Positions 1 through 11,146 of a stretch of DNA of 64,000 nucleotides are shown piece after piece (the stretch's first letter is position 1; every line of letters starts with the position of its first letter). The notes beneath the pieces are model-generated. The model was not told where the DNA came from, ran no database searches, and saw only the letters and a program-made list of their open reading frames with translations. Location: assembly GCA_964019425.1 (NCBI GenBank), contig OZ025858.1, positions 248,001-312,000 of the forward strand, written 5' to 3'. The stretch is from Flectonema sp. DT1601 (Eukaryota > Euglenozoa > Diplonemea > Diplonemida > Diplonemidae). Made by a program: the position numbers and the translations under genes.

Positions 1-261
1 GGAGGAGGAGTGAGACACGTTCAGAAATTTGCTTCGGACAACAGAGCAGAGGTCGTATTTGAAACAGTTGAGGATGCGGTAGTTGCTGTCGCAAATCTTA
101 ACGGTATTACAATTGACATTCCAACAAAAGATACACAGTACCATGTTAAAATGCATTTTGATAAGGTAGGTAGAGAAGAAGAATTCGACATTCCTCGTAC
201 ACACACGGCAGTTCAGGAAGCTGCATTTACCCCGTTCATGATGAAGACATGGACGGCATGA
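1..261 (+). CDS. RRM-type RNA-binding protein, C-terminal part (5' end outside window)
   Basis: An open frame runs from the first base to the TGA at 259-261 and encodes at least 86 residues. The stretch around residues 14-38 (RAEVVFETVEDAVVAVANLNG) has the beta3-alpha2 pattern of an RNA recognition motif, with an RNP1-like segment followed by a helix ending in LNG. A short tail (HVKMHFDKVGREEEFDIP) follows. RRM proteins bind RNA in processing or translation; which one this is cannot be told from half a domain. The start lies upstream of the window, so length, further RRMs and localisation are unknown. The in-frame GTG near base 10 is not a start. Gene reality is fairly sure; the RRM call is moderate. 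Confidence 0.6.
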   Translation, partial: GGGVRHVQKFASDNRAEVVFETVEDAVVAVANLNGITIDIPTKDTQYHVKMHFDKVGREEEFDIPRTHTAVQEAAFTPFMMKTWTA

Positions 262-1105
262 TATTTTTATACTACTATATATTTAGCCTACCTTACTACC
301 CTAACTTAGCTTCTTTCCATGCACGTTCCGCTCTGTAACTTGTCCGAATAGATTTGGTGTTATTTATCTTCACTATCTTCCTGGCAACTTGGTTGTTGAT
401 ATTAGCTTCCACTTTTATCTAACCTCCTGGCCCTATGTGACTACGATTTTGTGGCCTCTAACTCCGTTGCCTTTGATGGGACAAAACTGTACTTTGGTCA
501 AGAGGTTAATTATTACCGCAATTTTTTATTATTACTACTTATTCAGCTTGTTGATAAATTTTTTAAAAAAAAAAAAATGTTGAACAAACAAAAAAAAAAA
601 AAAAAAAAGACAATCAAAAAAAAAAAAAAAAAAAACCAGGGAAAAAAAGGGATTATCAATTCTAGTCGTCTCTCCAAACCTAACCTTGCGATCTAGATTG
701 TTAGTTCCTTTTTTATTTATACTGAAATCGATTACTTTAAATCTCCTTTCCTAGCCTCTGTATCTTTGTTGATGCGCTAACCTTATTCTTTATTCCTCTT
801 CGCTTCTTTTAGTTCTCGTCTTCCTCTCTTTAGTTTTTTTTTTTTTTTTTTTTTTTTTTGATTTTTTTTAATGTTCGAATGACTGAAAACGTCGTATTTC
901 TCAACACATTATATTCTACTTCACAATACAGTAATTTCATATTAGTGAACCACTTCTGGTTGGTACTTTTTATCTTCTCGCCTTCACGAGGTGGCTTAAT
1001 CCGAAAATGAAAAAATTGCTGTTTTGGCGCAACCTGTTTTGTGATATGTGTCGTTTATTGGTTTAACGTTCGTCGTAGTTTGCATTCGTATATATACTTC
1101 CAACC
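262..1105. other. Intergenic, no gene seen; A- and T-tracts
   Basis: Short ORFs here are built on lysine or leucine runs translated from poly(A) and poly(T) (for example 560-640 and 835-860) and have no protein-like composition. The end (1095-1107) is the presumed trans-splice acceptor region of the next gene. Confidence 0.7.
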
Positions 1106-1112
1106 AGGTACC

Positions 1113-2457
1113 ATGTATGTAAGGAAGCAGTGTTTGCGTGTAATTCGAAACTCGCAACATCGATGGTCATCTTCGCATTCTAATGAAAATGAAGGAAGCG
1201 ACAATGGCAGTGGCAATGGAAGGAGAACTAAATGGAAAGAACAGGCTTTTGAATATTTAAAGGGAATTGGTATCTCTCTGACAGCAGCTACAGGATCATA
1301 TTTCTCGTACTGTAATTGGTGGAATGAGGAATTTGGACCGAATACTGATTATTCACTTGATCAGGCTTACTTAAAGGTACTTAGTCAACAACACCACTGG
1401 TCTGACGTTGAGGGAACTGTTACAAGAGAACATGATGAAGAACAATCAATTAAACTACAACACCTTCTACAGGAGAGAGGTATGATTCTAGTAGTGGGTG
1501 AGCACTCCTGTGGAAAAACAACTCTCATCGCCAAGGTTCTTAGTTGTCTACCAGGATTACAACCATCCGATCAAGGCAAAGGAATTATTCAAGTATCAAT
1601 AACCCTCCGAAAGTTAGAAGGCGGACATGCAGAAGACGTACTTAAGGAAGCAATATTTAATAAATTTCAAGACGCTAAGTCAAATGCCAGGGCATCGGGA
1701 GATCTTACAGACTTCTTATCCCGTGCGAATGAGCTTTGCAAAAGGCAATACGGACACAAGCTTATTATATACTTAACTCTTGATATAAACAGGACAGCCC
1801 TTTCTTCTGAACGGTGTCAAGATATTGCCGGGTCACTCGCTTCACTTGGAAGGATTCAAGACTACGACAGAGGGACGTGTAAGCTCCTTGTTGAGATATC
1901 GGACACTATAGAAAAGTATCATGGCGATGTCACTAACATTATTCGCGTTCCCGGCATCAGCGAGACTGACTTTTTCAGAATCTGTGAAGCTAGAAAACCT
2001 GAATATCTGGAAACTATCGGCAAAGAAGCCATCCTTCATTTCCATAACACTCTTGGAGGTCGGTTTCGTAATTTCAGTAGATCTTTGGAAGATTATTCCA
2101 CGACTGAGGAATTCCTAGCAGGTATGCGTTTTGTTATTTGAGCGATTAGATAACCTCCACAGTCTGTACAATAACAAAACAGGAGTTGAAAGAACGTACC
2201 AAAACTTCCAAAATCAGTTACTCGATTTTAGCACAGCAGAGCGAGTCTTTCTAACAAAAGTAGCTAAGGCTGGAGTGAAAGGATACCTTGCTTTGGGTGA
2301 TGAAATAGCAATGAGTAACCAGCTACTCAATCGCAGCACAGACAGAGTTGTCATCAGAAGTGCTGGTGGTGATCGTGTGCGAATCTTTCATACACCACAT
2401 GCACATTCACTTCTTAATGGTAACATTGAGGAAATGAAAGAAAAAGGATTTTTGTAA
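1113..2457 (+). CDS. Probable organelle-targeted membrane-anchored P-loop NTPase, one intron
   Basis: Exons 1113-2121 and 2183-2457; the 61-nt intron starts GTATGC and ends AATAACAAAACAG. Splicing joins two frames into a 427-residue protein; without it the first frame stops at 2141. The N-terminus (MYVRKQCLRVIRNSQHRWSS) is Arg/Ser-rich and acid-free like a mitochondrial presequence. A hydrophobic segment near residues 47-66 may be a membrane anchor. A Walker A loop GEHSCGKTT begins at residue 129, and KLIIYLTLD near residue 215 is a plausible Walker B strand. The fold resembles AAA/STAND 'archaeal ATPase' NTPases, but no family is certain. The start is the first ATG after the AG at 1106-1107; an in-frame GTG at 1041 lies before that AG and is rejected. 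Substrate and role are unknown. Confidence 0.72.
2122..2182 (+). other. Cis-spliced intron (61 nt)
   Basis: GTATGC donor, CAG acceptor and an AATAAC branch-like motif directly before the 3' end. Phase 1 splicing restores a continuous frame (..LA-GVERTYQ..). Confidence 0.75.
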
Positions 2458-2947
2458 GAAATCAACTCATCGGCGATCACTATTCTCTAATTAGATCTCC
2501 TCACGCAACTTTCTTAACTAAATTGTTAACGATACGTGCACAAAAAAAAAAACTGTACCTGTTTATTTTGTTTTATTTTCTTTTTCTACTTGTGTTGTTT
2601 TTCTTTCTACGGTTAGGTCCGGCGCAGTTATTACCTTAAACTGACTGTCATCTTACCTGATCCTTTTGGTTTTCATTTCTTGCTGAGTGATATGGCTATG
2701 TGCTGCCCAAATCTTTTGTGGTACATTTCTAAAGCTTTTCGGTAAGCCCACAGTACACTTATAATGCTTTGGACAACTGGGGGTGAACGATCCTCGGTAC
2801 TGTTCCGGGGGTTTCTATTTTCTTTCGTGGAGTGTGGGCAAATGGCACATGTGGTCGTATTATAAAGAAAGATGTATATGAAAGAAAGAAGATTTTTTAT
2901 TTTTTTCACCTTTCCTCCCACTCCCAGATCGTTTCTCTTTTATTTTC

Positions 2948-3102
2948 TTTAGTTGTTTACAACCTGTTAGCCTCTGGGCAAGGTGGAGGCTAGAAGTCGA
3001 TCACTTCCAGCCAATACTATGAAACTACAATCTTCGCGATTGGGTCTACCCAGACCCCTCGTAGTCATCAGTTTGTATTTTGCTAACTAAACTAACTAAC
3101 TA
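2948..3102 (+). mobile_element. LINE-type 3' end, copy D (diverged subfamily)
   Basis: This starts with a TTTAGTTGTTTACAA segment and a GGGCAAGGTGGAGGCT motif, both like the 3' regions at 10.9 and 18.8 kb. It ends in a TAACTAAACTAACTAACTA tail. The stretch CCCAGACCCCTCGTAGTCAT recurs at 14380-14400. No coding part remains. Confidence 0.55.
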
Positions 3103-3119
3103 CGATTGTCTGCTCTCAA

Positions 3120-3234
3120 CTACATATTCTATTACCCTTTGATGTTAGGAAACTGCAGAAATGAATACTTTTCTTTTATTAATCTCTACTTTTCTTATTC
3201 TCACTTTTCTGTTCTAAAATTGATGATACTAACT
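3120..3234 (+). repeat. Dispersed repeat, partner at 11485-11600
   Basis: About 115 bp, beginning TACATATTCTATTACCCTTT and ending TGATGATACTAACTA, is nearly the same as 11485-11600. The (ACTA)n end suggests another retroposed 3' end. Confidence 0.75.
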
Positions 3235-3380
3235 ACAATTGTCTGTAAGCTCCGGTGACCTTATGTTGTATTAACTTTTGCTAATTACTAAGAAGGTTAC
3301 TCAACAGACATATTTTGGTAGAAATATTATTATATTTATTTTGTTAAAATATATTTTTCCAGCCGAAGTCGAGCAAACGA

Positions 3381-4022
3381 ATGGTGTCGTCGGCATCGAT
3401 GTTGTCGTGTCTCGACGATGAATTACGAACACCGCCCCGTAATATGACATACGCAAAAAAATTTAGAACATTTCAAGAGCGAAGAAGAGCTTTAATGGGA
3501 GAGGTTGTTGAGGAAAGAAATGAAAGAGAGGTCCACAGGAGCCCATCACCACCAAGGAATCATCACAGAGACAGCAGTCTTCTTACAGCATTAGAGGCAA
3601 TCGATGAGAGTAAAATAACGGTAGACGGAGATTCACATTATCGAGAACTTTATGAGAGAGAGAGAGCTAGGAATTCCGAACTGGTGGAGTATATTCAAAT
3701 TCAAGAAGCATCGAAAGCACGAGTAGAACAGATGTTTCAACAACTGTTATTAACTGGAAAGCAAGACACGAATGAACACATTACAAAGGCTGAGAATGAT
3801 AACTCACCTTTAGGACTCAAACCTGTTATCACTGCCTTCGTTAACAGTGATTCTGGCAAACTTGTCTTTTCTAATGCAAACACTGCGATATCTCCTCAAC
3901 AAGTATCTACTTCGCCTATGTCTTCTCCACCTTCATCTCAGTCAAGCGGTTCATGTAGAAGACCATGCAACCCGTCTCCTGATGCTGTTAAACACTGTCC
4001 TTCTCTTGGTAGACAAGAGTAG
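3381..4022 (+). CDS. Unknown coiled-coil protein, 213 aa
   Basis: A single open frame that I do not recognise. The N-terminus has a basic-aromatic patch (MTYAKKFRTFQERRRALMGE), a Ser-Pro/His segment near residues 52-62 and a charged helix near residues 88-120 (HYRELYERERARNSELVEYI) likely to form a short coiled coil. The last 50 residues are Ser/Pro/Gln-rich and probably disordered. No signal peptide or membrane segment is seen. The ATG lies 19 nt after a TTTTTCCAG acceptor-like site at 3361-3362 and is the first in frame. It could be a scaffold or cytoskeleton-associated protein, but nothing proves it. Confidence 0.7.
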   Translation: MVSSASMLSCLDDELRTPPRNMTYAKKFRTFQERRRALMGEVVEERNEREVHRSPSPPRNHHRDSSLLTALEAIDESKITVDGDSHYRELYERERARNSELVEYIQIQEASKARVEQMFQQLLLTGKQDTNEHITKAENDNSPLGLKPVITAFVNSDSGKLVFSNANTAISPQQVSTSPMSSPPSSQSSGSCRRPCNPSPDAVKHCPSLGRQE

Positions 4023-4290
4023 GTATAATAATGAAATAAAAGGTTTATTATGTGTTGGCATCCCTTATTAATATTTATTTAGATTTAATTTTTCCATTCT
4101 GCTGCTTTTTCTTTCCTTTTTTTTTTTTTTTTAGAATGGTTTAACTACATAGAAAAAAACAAACAAAACAAAACAAACGTTGTGAAGTGAAAAGTCACAA
4201 TAATTTACTATCTTCTCAGGCAGCTTTCCTATTTTCTTGGACAAAATAGGGCTTGTTTTGCGACTTCATACAGACTCGACTTCCTACACA

Positions 4291-4329
<39 letters not shown>

Positions 4330-4400
4330 GTCTGTGGTGATATTGTTTTTTATATTTATTTTGACCCACAATTTCTTAACAATTACTTAACTTCTCACAG
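4023..4400. other. Intergenic; poly(A) tract and acceptor-like site
   Basis: T- and A-tracts (4115-4133, 4291-4321) and no gene. It ends in TTAACTTCTCACAG, a good splice acceptor (AG at 4399-4400), 26 nt before the next ATG. Confidence 0.65.
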
Positions 4401-4426
4401 ATAGGTAAACATCTTCATCCTCCAAC

Positions 4427-5206
4427 ATGATCGCTTTTAATGAGTTTCACCAGTTCCTCTCAAGTGTAGGAATGACGAATTACAAACAAATGTTGGAGTG
4501 TGCTGGAATCACTACTATAAAAGAAGTCTCAGAAGTAACTGATGAATTCTTATCACAAACTGTAGGTATTGATAAAGCACTTCACAGAAGGAAATTACTA
4601 AAAGGTTTGGAGAGACTGCGAGGCGCAGCATCTGAGTCAGCAGTCGAGGTCATAGCAGCTGAGAAATATGTTCCGCAGATTTCAGCTGCAGTTCAATTTA
4701 AGTGGGGAAGAGTTGAGTATTATGGAACTTGGAGTATTCCAGAAAACGTATTATCGACCCATGTTATAGTGGAGGGTGAAGAAGGATATGATATGGGGTA
4801 CGTTATATCGTGTTCTGTATTGCAATCACACGAGACACCACCAAAGTTTAATATAGTCAGATACGCTACAAGTGACGAAATCGCTGCCTGGACGACTTCC
4901 ATTTCAGATGCTGAAGCAAAGTATTGTGAGCTACTTAATCACATTCAAGAAGTTAAAGACGTCGTTCACATTGTTAAAGTTGTTTTCAGATTTGATATGA
5001 GAGAAGTTTGTTTGTTGGTTTCACAAACTGCTATTCCGTCTTCTGTATCAAAAATGCTAGCGTCGTACTTTCCAAGTTCTCAAATGACTTTTTCACTTTA
5101 TGATGACTATGCCGATGAATACAACTGCAGTCAACTGTGTGATCGTAGCTTGAGCTCACTAAACTCTTCTGATTGCCTTGACACTCTTTCAACACCATCA
5201 GTCTAA
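4427..5206 (+). CDS. SAM domain plus PSP1 C-terminal domain protein
   Basis: 259 residues. Residues 5-65 (FHQFLSSVGMTNYKQMLECA ... RRKLLKGLERLR) read as a SAM helix bundle, a protein or RNA interaction domain. Residues about 90-200 match the PSP1 C-terminal region: a glycine-led strand (GYVISCSVL), then VRYATSDEIAAWTTSISDAE and helix, then the strand VHIVKVVFRFDMREVCLLV. In bacteria this domain occurs in RicT/YaaT; in eukaryotes it is mostly seen in kinetoplastid proteins of uncertain, possibly RNA-linked function. The acidic Ser/Asp-rich tail is probably disordered. The start is the first ATG after the CTCACAG acceptor-like site. Domain calls rest on pattern recognition; the SAM-PSP1 pairing is unusual in my experience. 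Confidence 0.75.
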   Translation: MIAFNEFHQFLSSVGMTNYKQMLECAGITTIKEVSEVTDEFLSQTVGIDKALHRRKLLKGLERLRGAASESAVEVIAAEKYVPQISAAVQFKWGRVEYYGTWSIPENVLSTHVIVEGEEGYDMGYVISCSVLQSHETPPKFNIVRYATSDEIAAWTTSISDAEAKYCELLNHIQEVKDVVHIVKVVFRFDMREVCLLVSQTAIPSSVSKMLASYFPSSQMTFSLYDDYADEYNCSQLCDRSLSSLNSSDCLDTLSTPSV

Positions 5207-7999
5207 GGCGCCTCTTCAGACATACAACCGGTTAAAAGATACCGAGGTCATCAGCGGTAGAGCTTTCGGCTTTAAAAAAAAAAAAAGGAGGCTTTGTGAA
5301 AATGAACTGAAACACGACTAATATGAAAGATGCTCTCCTCTTCCTTAAACTCCAATAAGGACTATACATTCTTGGTTATCTTGTTTTTTTTCCTCTTTTT
5401 TTTCTGTTTTCATAACAGTAAGAAACAAAAAAAAACATAAAATAAAAATGAAGGTATCAAAATTTTTTTTACTCGCCTTTTTACTCTCTCCCTATCGGTT
5501 CTTGCCCTCTTTGAAAAAAAAAATGAAAAAAAAAAAAAAAAAATGAAAAAAAAAGGAAATTGCACATATTTCAATTATTTTCCTTTTTTTTTCCCCTCTT
5601 TTTTTTTTTTTGTTCTTTTTTTTCTTTTTCTCATTTTTTCCCGAGGCTTTTTGAACACCTTTTCAATTCCGAGGCAGTCATAAACTGTCATCGGTTATTG
5701 TAATTCTTTGGGTTTTCAATCCCAAAAAGAAATTAATCGCAATGTGCCTATTGAATTGCGAGGGGATTTTATTATTTTTTACATAACGTTATCTCCTCTC
5801 CCCAAAAAAAGAAAAAAAAAAAAAGAAAAAAAGAAAAAAAAAAAGCGGTTTTCAAGTCAAGAAAAAAAAAAAGAAAAAAAAAAAAAGAAGAAACTCTCCC
5901 TTTAACTTAAACATACTTATAGCCACCAGTATTATAAGTTAAGAAAGAAATATTTTTTTTATTTTTTATTTTTTATTTTTAGTTAAGGGCGAGACCTTGG
6001 TCGTTTGTAATAAAGACCATGAAAAAAAACATGTCTGTCGTTCCTTTTCTCTCGTCTATTTCGAGTAGTTTTATTTTTTAAAAAAAAAAAAAAAAAAAAA
6101 ACGGAAATTCATAAATTAGGATGAAATATTTCAACTTTGAATGCCTAATTTGGCCCATGTCCGCAGCAGTTATCTTTTGCTTCCCACCCTTTTTTTTTTT
6201 TTTTTTAAACGTAGTAGCGATGACCCCTTCGGAGCTTTGATAATACAGTATCAATTTACCCCCTTCTTTACTTGAATTTTCGAAATACAATTTTCAGAAC
6301 AACTCAGAACAGTCTAAAGATAATCGCACTTCCCCAGCTACCTCTATTTCCTTACTTCATCTCTATTTTGTTCGCCTTCCCTTGTTGTTGTACATCTCTG
6401 AATGAACGAGGGTGTGGTAATAAACACATGCTCGCAAGCCCCGCAAAGCCCCCTCCACAAAAAAAAAAAAAAAAAAGGGAACTTGCTTCCTTTGACGTGG
6501 TGGTTGTGGGGTCATTCCCTTTCCTCTTCTGTACCGATAATTTCTTTCTGCAGAAATAATTATTTTTATTGTTTTTTTTTTTTTAAATTCACGATTGCTA
6601 TTATGTTTACTGCTGACATACCTGTTGTTAAGTTTGGTATGAAAAAAAAAAAAAAAAACACAACTGTTCCTTTCTCATACTAAAAATCGGTTCATGCTGC
6701 TGTCGTGTGCTTTGAGTGTATTTGTTTCCCAGTAGTATGCTGTGAACTAGCTTCAGCTTATTGTTTAGCGTTCGTAAAAAAAAAAAAACATTAAAATAAT
6801 GTCATTTGTATTCAGTTACGTTTTTCTTTGCATTGTTATTGTTGGTGATTCAAATAACAAGTGTAGCCGCTCTCTTATTTACTTAACTCTTTTTTTTTCT
6901 CTCTTTTTTTTTTTTTTTTTTTTTAAATTTTAAAAAACTTATTATAAAAAAAAGTTATTTTTTAGGCTACACATTCCCGACAAGCACATAGCTGAGAGGA
7001 GTTTCTTAAGAAAATTATTGTAGTGTCGCGAATGAAGATACTTGCTGAAGAAAAAAACGGAGGATGTTTTTCAAATTGCCCTGAGAGAGGGGTTCCTGTT
7101 GCGGCTCTCTGCCGCTTGGTTTAGTTGTACAATACAGCTTATTTCATTTCTTCTAACTGCTATGTTGCGGTTAGACATACGAGAGTACGTGTGTTTGGTG
7201 ACTGCGTGTGATTCTTGATTTTTTTTTCTTTTCTTTTTTAAAAATAAAAGATTTTTTAAAATAATTATAATGGAGAAAAACTTGAAACATTACTCTGAAA
7301 CCATTTCACCTTACACCTGTGGACCCTCTTCGCTATTGGACTTTGTCTGAACACGTCTACGTGTTTTCCATATGCGATGTCCACCAAAGCGAGCAGCGGT
7401 TGCAAATAACACAGTTCTCGTTTTGCTGAAAGTGTAAACATTTCTAGCGGGAGTTAACCCGATGCTCTTTAGTTTGCTGTATCAGTGATGCTTAGGACGC
7501 AATGTATTGGACTTCGTTATCTATCGAGCGACCACTTTCCTACCAAAAACCAGAATCTCTTTTCAAAGATGGATATAAGTAAATAGACGTACAAGATGAT
7601 TATGTTACACCTTTCTTCCACTAATTTTATTGAATTGGAGATAACGTGTGAAGATCATGTTTTTTTTCTGTTTTTTTTTTTTTTTTTTTTTTTTATGTAG
7701 TCATCGCTAATAATCCTTTTCACTGATTGGAATTAGAATTGTGAATTGCGAAAACCTGTGAATACGTGGCTGCTATCTGGACTTTATGTTGCCTGTGTGT
7801 TGTTCTTTTGTTTATACGTGTTCGCTTAGCACCTTGAAAGAGTTGTAGCAGATTTGGGAGGAAGAAGGAAAATAATAATATTTAGAAACCATCAAAGATA
7901 ACTATGTTTCTGCTACTGCAACGGGGGGGGGCTTCCTAATTAGTTGAGTATTTAACTGAAAAGTTGTATTTTTTTTTATTTTGTGAGCCTGTTGTTTAT

Positions 8000-8105
8000 T
8001 ATAGTCATTCTATTCCGTGCGTCAGTTTTTTTTCCAATCTGTATCAACAAAATATAAGGCATCCATCTGAGTGGTCTTTTTTTAAAGATATTATGAATTC
8101 TCTCG
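8000..8105. repeat. Dispersed repeat, partners at 29520-29630 and 56078-56160
   Basis: These share a segment like ATCAACAAAATATAAGGC followed by ATCTGAGTGGT (ATCTGAATGGTT in the partners). The copies are diverged, and the shared order of blocks suggests old copies of one element. Confidence 0.55.
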
Positions 8106-8145
8106 TCGTTTCTTTTTTTTACAAAAATGGTACAAAGTAGTCTTA

Positions 8146-8262
8146 TCGTCTGTGAGAGTCTCGCGGTTGATCGAACTGTTACCCTGTTTAGATTTTCCTG
8201 ATTTTTGGCTGCCTGGGCCTCGTAAATAATAATAGATTCATATTAAATAGTGCATTTCTTTT
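8146..8262. repeat. Dispersed repeat, partners at 9900-10012 and 19676-19762
   Basis: Shared order: GTGAGAGTCTCGCGGTTG, then TACCCTGTTTAGATTTTCC, a GGC-TGCCT-GGCCTC block and an AATAAAT-rich end. The three copies differ at roughly a quarter to a third of positions. Confidence 0.55.
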
Positions 8263-8354
8263 GGGACGTCTGAACGTCAAAAAATAAAAGTTTGAGCACT
8301 CTTTTTATCCAACAAAAAACGTTATACTGTCAAAAAAAAATAAAAAAATAACGG

Positions 8355-9360
8355 GAAAACCTCTAATCCAGACACAAAAGTTTCCGAAACCGCCAACTCT
8401 AGACAAAAACAGTGCCTTGTGGCCTGTGGTTAAAAAATCCGCCACCCGGAATCGAACTTGCCGAATTTAAGGCAGACTTTCTTTTTCCCTGAAAAATGCG
8501 TTGAGTAATTTTAAATCTCCTCACAATTTTTTCTAAACAAACATGCCTGCTTCTGATGGGGGACACTTTTGGGACGCGTGGCAAGATCACAAAGAGTTTT
8601 TCTCAGATTATTTTGGACGTTCTTGCACCACGTGTCTCTTGACCGCCTGCCGTTTAGCTTGTACTGTCAACATCATTGCCTCAAACCACCCGCACATCGT
8701 TTAAGGTGGACTCTATGGAGCTGTGTTATAGTGGCACCAACTGCCCTTACATTGGCAACAGCTGTACAAGCACCCACTGAAGGGATGTAAGCACCTCGTT
8801 GACAATGTGGTGGCCCTAACGAAGATGCATCAAACGTTGTATGCAAAAATGACTTCCCGGGATGAAGCCGGACGGAAGAGATAGAGGGGATATATGGGCA
8901 GACACTCTGGAACGTTGGTCAGACGCTTAATTGGCCCAAAGACGTACCCTGACCGAATGAATGTGGTGTGATTCAAAGGAGGGCTTGTTGTTTATGATCG
9001 GAAAATCAATCTTCGTGTGCCAAAGAGGGCGCAGGATTGTAACTCCACCGCCTTTGCCAGAATAACCTTCGCCACCGTACCTGACAGCACAAAACCTCGT
9101 ATTCAAGTTCCTCAAGTTATCAAGTACAGTTAGTCAGTACAGTTAGTCACTCAACATTGTGTTGACATTTTCAGGCAACCAAAAAAAAGTTCTGCAGCCG
9201 GGTTCGAACCCGCGAGTTACACCTCGGTAACACACCGCGTCAGCAACAAAACATAAATTTTATAATTCTTTCATTGAGGGATTGTTTCTCCCGTGACAAA
9301 ATTTTTTTTTGTATAGAGTTGGCGGTTTCGGAAACTTTTGTGTTCGGATTAGGGGTTTTC
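8355..9360. mobile_element. Non-autonomous DNA transposon with 47-bp terminal inverted repeats
   Basis: 8355-8401 and the reverse complement of 9314-9360 agree at 44 of 47 positions (outer end GAAAACC, inner end CGCCAACTCTA). The element is 1006 bp. The interior is more GC-rich than its surroundings and has short ORFs (for example 8543-8704 +, 53 codons) that I cannot assign to a transposase, so it is probably a MITE-like derivative. No target-site duplication is convincing. On the minus strand two tRNA B-box-like sites lie just inside the two ends: GTTCGATTCC near 8450 followed by T6, and GGTTCGAACCC near 9196-9206 followed by T8. They may be Pol III promoter relics. Confidence 0.75.
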
Positions 9361-10269
9361 TTATAATTATATATAACGATCGTTTACTCCCAATTTATAA
9401 CGCGTATGTTGAAAACAATTTTCTATTTACTATTTCTTCTTATTGAACAAATTTCTTTTTCGCTTTTTTTTTAATTTCAGTTACTCATACAAAAAAAAGA
9501 ACAATATATTTAAAATCAATACTGAGAAATAGTGGCAAATCGCCTTCTATGGGAGCCTGTGTTGAAAAAAAGACCTCAGCGGTTGTACTTTTTTATATGT
9601 TCATATCCGATTTTTTCCGTTTTTGTGGTACGCGCTGCTAAAAGTTGTTTATTTTATAGGCACGTTTTAGTTAATGCAATATCAAAAAAAAAAAAGAAAA
9701 AAAGAAGGAAGGGGAAACGAAAGAACTCTCACCTTTTTTGCTCTGAAATACCTCACTCCAGATATTAGCCTCCAAATCTATGTTTTTCTTTGTGTTTTTT
9801 TTTTTTTTTTGTGTTTTACAAGAAGTGTAAGAAATGTTGGCAGCTAAAAAGAGTGTCAGCAGCACACGTAATCATTTGTTTCTGTTTCTTCAATCTCTTA
9901 TCGTCAGTGAGAATCTCGTGGTTGCCTGACAGAGATACCCTGTTGAGCTTTTCCTTATTTTCGGCTTCCTAGGCTTCATAAATAAATTGGACATTATATT
10001 GTGCAATGAATATACACATTTTAACATTGTTTTTGATGTCATGTTTTTGGTTTCTGAAATTGTTTTTTTCTGCTTAAGTTTAATGATCGCGTGGATTTTA
10101 TTTCTGTAGTGGTAACATGTGTGTTGATTTTTTTTTTTTTAATTTAATAATAAATATGTAAATGAGTTCCCAACCTTTTGATACATACACATAGCATGCA
10201 GACGTCATTCCAACCCCTTTGATAAAAATATATCAATGTACTGAAATGACAATTGCATAATTAATCACC
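9361..10269. other. Spacer, no gene seen
   Basis: AT-rich with A- and T-tracts. It includes the second copy of the 8146-8262 repeat at about 9900-10012. ORFs in 9532-9972 are low-complexity and unsupported. Confidence 0.6.
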
Positions 10270-11146
10270 AGCCTCAGCTGGATATAATCCGATTGTGAAG
10301 CAACCAAGAAAGGGATTATCAAACTGTCTCTTCTGTAATAAAAGAGATACAGATACTCACCATTTACTATCGAAATGTCCAGAGACTAAGATGTTTGTTC
10401 AAATTCACTTCCACAGATGGTATTTAATGATCAGGATGAGGATGTGGGTCAACATCTACACAAGTTTTTTGCTACTGAAAACCAGTTGGCTCTCATATCG
10501 CTCTTGAATGACCTCCGGAGTCTACACGACAGTTTCCCGTTACGTCGAGCGGTCCCTCGACAACGCCTTGTCAAATATTTGTCCCTTCATTCCACTGTTT
10601 TCACACTTGATTCAAAGTGTAAGGAGGTAGTCAGAAAACTGATCTCAGAAGTTTATAATGCAAATGAAATTGAAAAGGTCTACTACCACTTGTGGGACTT
10701 GGAGTTATACTGTTTCTTGAATTCCGATAAAAATAAAAAACCAACATTTTAATTCATTCCTGGAGAAAATTAAGTCTTCTAAATTTACTCGGATCGATCC
10801 AGTGTGGTTCGATTCAAAAAAAAGGGCTGCTGCCAACCTAACGTTAATATTTAATGCTCTACGAGTGCTTTAGTTTATTATCAGTGTAATTGTTTTATCC
10901 CATTTTAATTTTGTTGATTTTTTATTTTTATTTTTTTTTATTTTAGTTCGATAGTTTAATAAGCTGCGGCGAGGCGGAAAGCTGGAGATTGGTATTCATT
11001 AATCTTCAGTCGATGCTACTTCAACAATCCATGTGAAATCTTCGGATATGGCTACGGATTGGGTCCTCTGTTACTGTGAGTTACCCTCCTAGAGCACTCA
11101 TAATATACAGTAACGTTGGATTAAATAACTAATTAACTAACCAACT
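10270..11146 (+). mobile_element. Non-LTR retrotransposon (LINE) fragment, copy A: ORF end and 3' UTR
   Basis: 10271-10420 encodes a C-terminal zinc-binding segment typical of LINE polyproteins, CLFCNKRDTDTHHLLSKCPE (C-x2-C-x7-HH-x4-C). A second frame (10417-10752, ending FLNSDKNKKPTF) continues the same C-terminal region, so the copy carries at least one frame change, and the 5' part including the reverse transcriptase is missing. The 3' UTR has T-rich runs, then GGATTGGGTCCTCTGTTACT and a conserved 55-nt block, and ends in a TAACTAATTAACTAACCAACT tail. Copies B (18.8 kb) and C (57.5 kb) match it. The lack of long terminal repeats and the simple-repeat tail support the non-LTR class; the clade is not determinable. 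Confidence 0.75.

Larger units (their letters stand above)
5207..8354. other. Gene-poor spacer with dense homopolymer tracts
   Basis: No credible gene on either strand. There are more than ten poly(A) or poly(T) runs of 10-25 nt, and the short ORFs are lysine or phenylalanine runs. A family motif, CAGTATCAATTTACCCCC, lies near 6247-6265. Two dispersed repeats sit at 8000-8262. Confidence 0.65.

Noticed and set aside
9185-9245. A tRNA gene on the minus strand (GGTTCGAACCC B-box with T8)
   Set aside because: Acceptor and D-arm pairing cannot be completed and no good A-box lies at the right distance; treated as a tRNA-like relic inside the transposon.
10800-10830. B-box-like GGTTCGATTC in the LINE 3' UTR
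   Set aside because: No surrounding tRNA fold; likely chance.
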